Shown piece after piece: positions 1-5,650 of a DNA stretch of 11,895 nucleotides. The position numbers and the translations under genes are program-made. Every line of letters starts with the position of its first letter. The stretch's first letter is position 1. A model generated the notes under the pieces. It did no database searches and was not told the DNA's origin. It worked only from the letters and a program-made list of their open reading frames with translations. This DNA comes from JBCCEV01 sp039030125 (GTDB lineage Bacteria > Pseudomonadota > Gammaproteobacteria > Ga0077536): positions 1-11,895 of the forward strand of contig JBCCEV010000135.1 of the NCBI GenBank assembly GCA_039030125.1. Reading direction: 5' to 3'.

Positions 1-458
1 ATGGTCAAAGCGTCCACTTTGTAGCCCATGTACTGCCAGCGGTGGATCTGATTCCAGGCGACCATGAAACCGGCCGCATTCTCCTGCGCGGCCGCTATCT
101 GGGCGTCGGAGAAAGGTCTGCCGGCCGTGTAATTCTGTAATGAGTTGTCCTCAGCCAGCATTGCTTGGCCCGCGAATTTCTCCGACGCTGCTTGATACTC
201 AGGATGTGGTGGGTAATCAGCGGTCGCTTGAATTTCGATCTCGAGTTCCGGGAAGTCGAACTCCTGCAAATATCCCGGCGGCAGCCATGCGGCTAGAGAT
301 TGGATTTCATTGGGTCCGATGATGGTTCCCGCAACAGGGGGGTCGGTTAAGACTTCTTGACGAATCCAAGCATCTAAATCGTCGCGCGTGGCGCCAGCTT
401 CGGCGAAGGCACCGCAGGGTAAAACGACAATCAATAGCGTCAGCAATCTCCAAGGCAT
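1..458 (-). CDS. DUF1329 family exported protein, N-terminal part (cut by window edge)
   Basis: The minus strand is open from an ATG at 458 to the window edge, giving 152 N-terminal residues and no stop. The protein starts with a short basic-hydrophobic signal peptide (MPWRLLTLLIVVLPCGAFA) with a likely signal peptidase I site after AFA; the cysteine in LPCG does not fit a lipobox. The mature part aligns by eye with the complete DUF1329 protein encoded at 2576-3946: KFAGQAMLAEDNSLQNYTAG here matches KFAGQATIGSDGALENYTAG there, followed by a shared WN...RWQ stretch. DUF1329 (Pfam PF07044) proteins are about 400-460 residues, so roughly two thirds is missing. The family is exported and, from memory, related in fold to the LolA/LolB lipoprotein carriers; its function is not established. 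No strong ribosome binding site precedes the ATG. It lies 156 bases downstream of the TPR gene in the same direction and may share its transcript. Confidence 0.8.
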   Translation of the reverse strand, partial: MPWRLLTLLIVVLPCGAFAEAGATRDDLDAWIRQEVLTDPPVAGTIIGPNEIQSLAAWLPPGYLQEFDFPELEIEIQATADYPPHPEYQAASEKFAGQAMLAEDNSLQNYTAGRPFSDAQIAAAQENAAGFMVAWNQIHRWQYMGYKVDALT

Positions 459-614
459 GAGAAACGTTCCGAAAAGTGTAGGACGCACGTTAGCAAGAAA
501 CAGAATACCCGTCTGCCTGCTCTCATCATGAACTCCTGCCCGCGATGCTGCTGCGCTGCCATGGACAGTCCAGCAACTTGGCCGGTTGCCGTTGTGGAAA
601 TTAAGTTAAGCCAG

Positions 615-2300
615 TCACTGCGTATTTCTGCTTACCGCGCGGCCATTCATTAGCGCCGTGTCGCTAGCGGACCAGGCGGTCTCAAACCGCTTTTCGCATT
701 GTTCCGCTTCAAGTGTGCGCCCCTGCGCAAGCAGGGCCTGCCAAACGCCGTGCAAGGACCAACCATTTTCGGGGTGACGCCTGAGATCCTCCCAGAACAC
801 CGTTTCGGCCTCCGCCGGGCGAGCGTTGGCAAGAAGCAAAGCGCCCAGTTCTTGGCGAACGGGATGTCCCCACTCGGGCGGTTCCATGTAGTGCAATCCA
901 TCTTCAAGCCGGATCGCTTGTTCGTAGTGCGCGATCGCCACTTCGATGTTGCCATCGGCATTGGCAATTTCAGCCAACAGGATGGAGCGTGCAATTTCCA
1001 ACAGCGATGACGCAGGGTTCACCCAAGAGCGAAGTTCCTTATTTCGCGCAACGATGATCTGCCGGCCTAAGCGATTCAAGTCATCGAACGCCTCGCTGGC
1101 AGCACCGGAATTGATGAGCGCGCTGGCTCGCACAAAATGGAAGAGGCCGTTGGCAAGCGCGAATTTTTCGCTCGGCGCTTTCAGGCTCAGTATCGCTTGC
1201 CATTTCCCGAACCGGCGCAAGGTAAGATAGGGCTTAACGTAGCGACGTTGGAACCCCCCGAAACGCTCCAGCTTCCCCGCCGCGCTGCGGGCCATGATCT
1301 CGGCAAACTCCATCGCCTTTGCGCTATCACCCTTGAGCACCGCCGCCATATGGATGAAGTCATTTGCGTGCGCGCGATGGGAACGATCGCTCGAGGGCAG
1401 GCTTGGCAATGATAAGGGCAATTGATAATCGGCCCAGGCCTGGTTGTGCCGCTCGGCTGCGGCGATCGAGGCGATATTGCTGTCAATGGATTTGTCGTAA
1501 AGCCCAGTGCGCACATAGATATGCGAGGGCATATGAACCATGTGCCCAACGCCCGGCATTGTTGCCGCCAACCGCTCGGCGTGGGGCAGTGCAAGTTCCG
1601 GTTGCAGCGAATCTTCCAGTAAATGGATGTAGAGATGATTCGCGCCGGGATGATCGATATTCAGCGACAATGCGCGCTGAAAAGCGGTATCAGCGGCCTC
1701 GGTACCCGGGCGTGGCTTGCCGTCCGGTGTCCAATAATCCCACGCTGATTGGGTCATCAGCGCCTCGCCATATAGGGTTGCGATTTCAGCGTCATCGGCG
1801 AAGCGTAGATGAAGCACTTTCATGGCGTTGCTGTAAGCCAAATCGCGCTCGCGCGTGGTGCCTTCGTGGGCGTAGAGCTGCGCCAGGGCATTAATGAGGC
1901 CAAGCTGTTTTTCGCCCGTTGTGGCGCCCAGTTTGATGGCCCTTTCAATCGCCAATTGTCCCGCCTGCTGTGGGTCATCTTTAAACCGCAGATAGCGGCT
2001 GTTCGGGGTCGGTTTGATCGCGAGGGCCTCCCCCCATGCGGACATTGCGCAGGTCGAATCGAGACGCGAAGCCTCCTGAAAAGAAGCGAGGGATTCAGGA
2101 TAACGAAAACCGTAAAAAAGACGTAAACCCTGGTCGAAGAAAGGTTGCGATTGCGGGGCGCAATTTTCGAGCGGATAGGTGTGTTCCCCCAAACCGGACA
2201 AAAGTGGCGCCAATGCCGGATTTTCGGCCACGATTTTGGCGGGCGTCGCCACGCCCACGGTGATGATGAGAATCCAGGTGATAAAGCGTTGATTGTTCAT
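615..2300 (-). CDS. Exported TPR-family protein with conserved His motifs
   Basis: 561 residues from the ATG at 2300; an in-frame GTG two codons upstream is the alternative start, and neither has a clear ribosome binding site. Residues 1-27 or so form a signal peptide (basic MNNQR, then WILIITVGVA), so the protein is probably periplasmic. A TPR-like repeat covers about residues 53-96 (FFDQGLRLFYGFRYPESLAS, then FQEASRLD), and further repeats occupy the C-terminal third, ending with a PENGWSLHGVWQAL segment. Between them lie two histidine-rich motifs, HPGANHLYIHLLEDS (about 217-231) and GHMVHMPSHIYVRTG (about 252-266). I recognise this combination as a widespread bacterial family usually annotated only as 'tetratricopeptide repeat protein'; the function is unknown to me. 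TPRs suggest protein binding, and the conserved histidines suggest a metal or catalytic site (inference). It is transcribed away from the DUF1329 gene at 2576 and towards a second DUF1329 gene. Confidence 0.85.
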   Translation of the reverse strand: MNNQRFITWILIITVGVATPAKIVAENPALAPLLSGLGEHTYPLENCAPQSQPFFDQGLRLFYGFRYPESLASFQEASRLDSTCAMSAWGEALAIKPTPNSRYLRFKDDPQQAGQLAIERAIKLGATTGEKQLGLINALAQLYAHEGTTRERDLAYSNAMKVLHLRFADDAEIATLYGEALMTQSAWDYWTPDGKPRPGTEAADTAFQRALSLNIDHPGANHLYIHLLEDSLQPELALPHAERLAATMPGVGHMVHMPSHIYVRTGLYDKSIDSNIASIAAAERHNQAWADYQLPLSLPSLPSSDRSHRAHANDFIHMAAVLKGDSAKAMEFAEIMARSAAGKLERFGGFQRRYVKPYLTLRRFGKWQAILSLKAPSEKFALANGLFHFVRASALINSGAASEAFDDLNRLGRQIIVARNKELRSWVNPASSLLEIARSILLAEIANADGNIEVAIAHYEQAIRLEDGLHYMEPPEWGHPVRQELGALLLANARPAEAETVFWEDLRRHPENGWSLHGVWQALLAQGRTLEAEQCEKRFETAWSASDTALMNGRAVSRNTQ

Positions 2301-2348
2301 GCGCACGGTATTTGGCCGGGAATTTGGTGGGGAAGTTTAACGTCGTTT

Positions 2349-2387
2349 AAAAAATTAGCCCGCTAGGCTGCCTATTCCAAGGGCTAA
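2349..2387 (-). terminator. Terminator-like hairpin in the upstream region of the TPR gene
   Basis: Read on the minus strand, TTAGCCC (2387-2381) can pair perfectly with GGGCTAA (2361-2355) across a 19-base loop, and is followed directly by six T (2354-2349). This has the form of a weak intrinsic terminator pointing at the TPR gene start at 2300. It could end transcription from the right, act as an attenuator in a leader, or be chance: the stem is only 7 bp and the loop is long. Confidence 0.3.
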
Positions 2388-2561
2388 GAGCCGCAATGAC
2401 GCTGTGTACAAAAGCACCAGATCTGGGTCTGATACCGAAATCCCTTGGCGACAATCGAAGCCGCAATTCGAGCGGATAAACTGGCCGCTATCGAATTTGA
2501 CGAAACCTTCACCTCGGCTCGCCTAACATCCCGCCCGCGACGTAATGTCGTCTTATATATA

Positions 2562-2566
2562 TGAGG
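2562..2566 (+). promoter_or_regulatory. Ribosome binding site fixing the DUF1329 start
   Basis: TGAGG ends 9 bases before the ATG at 2576. It lies within the first codons of the longer possible reading from the ATG at 2561, which has no such site upstream. This, together with the clean signal peptide starting MKLTNG, supports 2576 as the true start. Confidence 0.65.
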
Positions 2567-2575
2567 TCTTTGCAA

Positions 2576-3946
2576 ATGAAACTAACCAACGGCTTGGTTG
2601 CCGCGGTTGCTGCATCGCTGTCTATGGGCGCGCATGCATTCTCCCGCGACGACCATTTGGCTTGGTTGAAAGAGAACCAAGCTGCAGAACCGCAGTTCGT
2701 CGTCGGTGATACGATCACCATCGATAACGCTGATTTGATCCGCCCGTTCATTCCGCGAGAGCAGCAAGAGACGCTGATCTTCGACGGCATGGAAATGAAA
2801 ATCGTTGAAGCTTCGGATTTAAGCCCACGTCAGGATTTCCTCGACGTGACGGCCAAGTTCGCAGGCCAAGCGACGATTGGCAGCGACGGCGCCTTGGAAA
2901 ACTACACGGCGGGCAAACCGTTCGATCCCGACTCGCTTGAGCCTGGTTCTGAAGGCGGCCAAAAGCTGATCTGGAATTATACTTATCGTTGGCAGCACGC
3001 TGGCGTTAGTGTGGCTGACGTGCAATGGATTTGGGTCCGCCCCGGTGGCTCACATGACGATCACGAAGCTGTTACCGTTGAAGGTGGCAAGTTTAAGGAA
3101 AACTACCTCGGCGGCGGTCAATTTGAACGTCTTCTCCGCGGCCCCTACCAACGGGTTCTGATGTCTTTCCGCTCGGACCTTCCAGAGTCCAACTACCTGT
3201 TCAACAATGGTAAGGGCTTTGCGAAGAATACCGACTTTCGTGAGTACACCGGCTTCGTCGCACCATTCGACATTGCCGGCACCGCGTTTTTGATTTTGCG
3301 TTACAGCGACCCGCGTAAGGCTGACGATGCTTGGGCGTATATCCCGAGCCTCCGTCGTGTGCGCCGGATCTCTGCTGAGGTGAAATCTGATTCCCTGCTC
3401 GGCACCGACCATACGCTTGAAGACTTCTATGGCTTCAACGGTCGCCCGCTGGAGCACGACTGGGTCTACGTTGGTGATGCCCGTATTCTTGCGATCAACA
3501 GCTCGCGTAATGTCGGCGGCGTCTACTACGGCCCCAACGGCTGGTCGATGCTTGATGATTGGCAGTTGCGTGATTACCGCGTGATGAACCAGATCCCCAA
3601 GAGCTCTCAGCATCCCTATTCCGAGAAGTTCATCTACATGGAAAAACAAACCGAAATGGCGTTCTACGCCAATGCGTTTGACCAAGGTGGAGAGCTTTGG
3701 AAATCTTGGCAGATGTCGAAGAACTGGACTGAAGATCCGCAGTATCGCGAAATTCAAGAAGGTGTACACGGCGGCAAGCCCACGCCTGATGGCGTGAATG
3801 TCCCGAGCTTCCAAACGATCAACGTGATCGACCACCAAAACGGCCGTGGCACGCTCGTGCCCTGTTTTGGCAACAGCTATCCGTTCCCGGAATTCAAGGC
3901 TGTTAAACGTACGATGGACGTTAACTACCTCACAGAAGGTCGTTAA
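2576..3946 (+). CDS. DUF1329 family exported protein (complete)
   Basis: 456 residues from the ATG at 2576; a start at 2561 would add five residues in front of the signal peptide and is less likely. Residues 1-21 are a classic signal peptide (MKLTNG, hydrophobic core, AHA before F22), and there is no lipobox, so the protein should be periplasmic or outer-membrane associated. Family hallmarks are the ENYTAGKPF motif (108-116), WNYTYRWQ shortly after, and YSDPRKADDAWAYIPSLRRV followed by RRIS near residue 240-262. Length fits DUF1329 (PF07044). The family resembles lipoprotein-sorting proteins of the LolA/LolB type and in other genomes is often found near hydrophobic-compound transport genes (recalled, not testable here); the actual role is unknown. 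Arginine codons are mostly CGT/CGC, more restricted than in the hyu genes, suggesting strong expression. The gene stands alone, divergent from the TPR gene and closed by its own terminator. Confidence 0.88.
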   Translation: MKLTNGLVAAVAASLSMGAHAFSRDDHLAWLKENQAAEPQFVVGDTITIDNADLIRPFIPREQQETLIFDGMEMKIVEASDLSPRQDFLDVTAKFAGQATIGSDGALENYTAGKPFDPDSLEPGSEGGQKLIWNYTYRWQHAGVSVADVQWIWVRPGGSHDDHEAVTVEGGKFKENYLGGGQFERLLRGPYQRVLMSFRSDLPESNYLFNNGKGFAKNTDFREYTGFVAPFDIAGTAFLILRYSDPRKADDAWAYIPSLRRVRRISAEVKSDSLLGTDHTLEDFYGFNGRPLEHDWVYVGDARILAINSSRNVGGVYYGPNGWSMLDDWQLRDYRVMNQIPKSSQHPYSEKFIYMEKQTEMAFYANAFDQGGELWKSWQMSKNWTEDPQYREIQEGVHGGKPTPDGVNVPSFQTINVIDHQNGRGTLVPCFGNSYPFPEFKAVKRTMDVNYLTEGR

Positions 3947-3966
3947 AAAATATCGTTCCAACGAAG

Positions 3967-3999
3967 ACGGCGGGCAGTTCGCTGCCCGCCGTTTTTTTT
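3967..3999 (+). terminator. Intrinsic terminator with UUCG tetraloop
   Basis: A perfect 11-bp stem, ACGGCGGGCAG (3967-3977) with CTGCCCGCCGT (3982-3992), encloses the stable TTCG tetraloop, and eight T follow (3992-3999). It begins 20 bases after the DUF1329 stop codon and isolates that gene from what follows. No T tract is present in the opposite direction, so it should act on the plus strand only. Confidence 0.95.
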
Positions 4000-4228
4000 G
4001 GCCCTCATTTTTGAGATTTGACTGAGCCCGTGCCCAAGCTTGTGTTCCTGAGCCGGTGGGCGCCGTGTTTGAGAAAACCGCGAGGCACGTAGTGGTTAGG
4101 GTCGCGTCGATTAAAACGCGCCGCGCGTCGTCGCTCGCTGACTTGCAACGAGCAATCCGCGCGCTCTGTACGTAGATTCGCTAGTGCTTCGACGAATCGG
4201 CGGAATCGAAAAAAACGATAAGCCTTGG
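4000..4228. other. Intergenic stretch between convergent genes, nothing recognised
   Basis: These 229 bases lie between the DUF1329 terminator and the 3' end of the acetyltransferase gene. I see no convincing open reading frame, tRNA or repeat. A short GATTCG...CGAATC inverted repeat (about 4176-4198) is present, but no T tract makes it a credible terminator for the minus-strand operon. Confidence 0.5.
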
Positions 4229-4846
4229 TTAGAGATTTTTTACGCAGCAGCCAACCCGGGCTAACACGCTGGCGTCTGCATCTTGGGCAATTAAATTGCG
4301 CTGGCGAAGCACGTCGTAAAGTTCCTCATCGATCCAACTCGCGTGCGATTGAAACCCACGAGCCGCATAGGATTCCAAGGCTTGGCCGCCCATGAAACCC
4401 ATGACTGCCCGGTCGGGGGGAGTGTAGGTTGCAACCATCGTCGCGAACCCGGAGTTGGTTGCCCAAACGATGAGTTCATCGAGCATCGCCAATCCGATCC
4501 CTCGGCCCTGATAGCGAGGGTCGCGATCTTCGGTGTCTTCTAGCTGACCGACGTGGTAGCAAAACACATTGATTGACTCATGGGGCAGGTCTGGCGCGTG
4601 CTCCGCGAAGTCGCCCCAATAGGCGGGATCCCATAGGCCCTTCGAGGAACGCAGATCGCTCTGATAGCGGCGGAACTGAAGCTGGGCCACATGCTGTGTG
4701 CCATCGAATCCCAATACCGCGGCGGAGCCCACGTCGCGAATGCGCGCACGCACATCGGCCACCTCGCCTTGGCAACCGATCGGTACGCTATCGATATCGT
4801 CGGCAGTCATCATGCGATAGGCGATCACTTGGTTTTCTGTATTCAT
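4229..4846 (-). CDS. GNAT family N-acetyltransferase
   Basis: 205 residues from the ATG at 4846. A start at 4888 would overlap the preceding gene's stop, whereas 4846 has a GGAG 8 bases upstream, so 4846 is preferred. The acetyl-CoA pyrophosphate-binding motif A of GNAT enzymes is visible as RDPRYQGRGIGLAMLDELI (Q113, G114, R115, G116, G118), followed by a helix and a motif-B-like region (GFATMVATY). A C-terminal YAARGFQSHASW segment matches the usual GNAT end, where a Y..-GF motif is common. It should transfer an acetyl group from acetyl-CoA to an amine; the substrate cannot be predicted. It is the second gene of an operon, 19 bases after the nitroreductase. The pairing suggests modification of a nitrogen-containing compound or product, but that is inference. 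Confidence 0.8.
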   Translation of the reverse strand: MNTENQVIAYRMMTADDIDSVPIGCQGEVADVRARIRDVGSAAVLGFDGTQHVAQLQFRRYQSDLRSSKGLWDPAYWGDFAEHAPDLPHESINVFCYHVGQLEDTEDRDPRYQGRGIGLAMLDELIVWATNSGFATMVATYTPPDRAVMGFMGGQALESYAARGFQSHASWIDEELYDVLRQRNLIAQDADASVLARVGCCVKNL

Positions 4847-4854
4847 CAGGCTCG

Positions 4855-4858
4855 CTCC
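4855..4858 (-). promoter_or_regulatory. Ribosome binding site of the acetyltransferase gene
   Basis: GGAG on the minus strand sits 8 bases before the ATG at 4846, in the 19-base gap after the nitroreductase stop codon. It decides against the upstream in-frame ATG at 4888. Confidence 0.6.
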
Positions 4859-4865
4859 ATTCCCG

Positions 4866-5528
4866 TTAGCGCGTACCGCGCCACTCATTCCAATGGACCA
4901 CTGCCGAGAGTGGTTCGCGCTGAGCGGGTTTAAAGTTCTGGCCCTTGTAGTAGGCGACCGGCATCAGTACCGCCTGGGTTACATCGTCGGGCAGGTTAAG
5001 TACCTTGGCGGCACCTTCGGCTTCGCGCAGATGAACCGAGGTCCAGCAACAGCCGAGGCCACGGGCTCGCGCAGCCAACATGAATGACCAGGCGGCGGGA
5101 AATATCGAGCCATAAGCGGTTGCCTGTTCGAACAGCGGCAAGTCCACGAGGCGGCCCGTATAGGCGAACAATACGTGTACCGGCACCTCATGGTAATGAT
5201 CGGTGAGGAATTGCGCCGATTCGATCATCCGTTGAGTTGAGGGGCTGGGATCTTCGAAAGCCTGTGGATTGTTGGTTTGTGATTCTTCCCAGTACTCAAC
5301 AAAACCTTGTCGATAGAGCGAGGCCAGCGCGGCGCGCTTAGCCGGATCGGTCACCACCACAAAATGCCATTGCTGAGTATTGGTCTGCGAGGGCGCTTGC
5401 AGTGCAATCTCCAGGCACTGTTCGATGAGCTCGGGCGCCACCGCGCGGTCGAGATCTAATCGCAGACGAACGGAGCGGGTGGTCGTCAACAACGCGTCGC
5501 ACGCGGCGACATCAAGGGAGCCAGCCAT
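4866..5528 (-). CDS. Nitroreductase family FMN-dependent oxidoreductase
   Basis: 220 residues from the ATG at 5528, chosen because AAGAAGG lies 9 bases upstream; an in-frame ATG at 5558 would add ten unconserved residues. The FMN-phosphate-binding TRSVR motif is at residues 17-21 and the APSQTNTQQWHFVVV motif, which lines the flavin site in this superfamily, at 45-59. Further family segments are SFMLAARARGLGCCWTS in the second half and the PVAYYKGQNFKPAQREPL end, with VVHWNEW at the C terminus. Family members are usually homodimeric cytosolic flavoproteins that use NAD(P)H to reduce nitro groups, quinones, enones or flavins; some do other chemistry such as dehydrogenation. Which applies here cannot be read. 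It is the first gene of an operon with the acetyltransferase and is divergent from the hyu operon, so co-regulation is plausible. It might also supply reduced flavin to the monooxygenase at the right edge (speculative). Confidence 0.88.
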   Translation of the reverse strand: MAGSLDVAACDALLTTTRSVRLRLDLDRAVAPELIEQCLEIALQAPSQTNTQQWHFVVVTDPAKRAALASLYRQGFVEYWEESQTNNPQAFEDPSPSTQRMIESAQFLTDHYHEVPVHVLFAYTGRLVDLPLFEQATAYGSIFPAAWSFMLAARARGLGCCWTSVHLREAEGAAKVLNLPDDVTQAVLMPVAYYKGQNFKPAQREPLSAVVHWNEWRGTR

Positions 5529-5529
5529 G

Positions 5530-5580
5530 TCGATAAGCCTTCTTAAGCACCATGCCAATTCATTGGACCATCCTTATCGA
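5530..5580. promoter_or_regulatory. Candidate operator region between divergent operons
   Basis: A perfect inverted repeat CCAAT-TC-ATTGG lies at 5555-5566, centred inside a longer inverted repeat TCGATAAG (5530-5537) / CTTATCGA (5573-5580). TTAAGC also recurs at 5543-5548 and 5581-5586. The nested symmetry lies between the nitroreductase start and the first hyuA gene, where a dimeric repressor or activator could control both directions. The left arm also contains the region just before the nitroreductase start, so it could instead shape the mRNA leader. No regulator gene is in the window and I could not assign clear -35/-10 elements. Confidence 0.35.
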
Positions 5581-5650
5581 TTAAGCGCTACTATCGTCGC
5601 ATCAGTCTCATGGCGGCGGAACGCCGGCTGCTTCCAAGGCAAGTTAAAAA

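Noticed and set aside
2497..2529. TTGACG followed by TAACAT as a promoter for the DUF1329 gene
   Set aside because: The -35-like box is good, but the spacing is about 21 bases and the -10 match is only partial; TATATAT at 2554-2560 has no matching -35 and is too close to the start codon.
2539..2552. GACG-N6-CGTC inverted repeat just before the DUF1329 ribosome binding site
   Set aside because: Only four paired bases per arm; expected by chance in a sequence of this length and GC content.
2384..2575. 63-codon minus-strand frame between the TPR and DUF1329 genes
   Set aside because: No family resemblance, no ribosome binding site noticed, and it overlaps the start of the DUF1329 gene and the hairpin region.
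3050..3961. 303-codon open frame on the minus strand opposite the DUF1329 gene
   Set aside because: It lies wholly antisense to a gene with clear family motifs, shows no recognisable domain, and its stop-free run is explained by the codon bias of the real gene.
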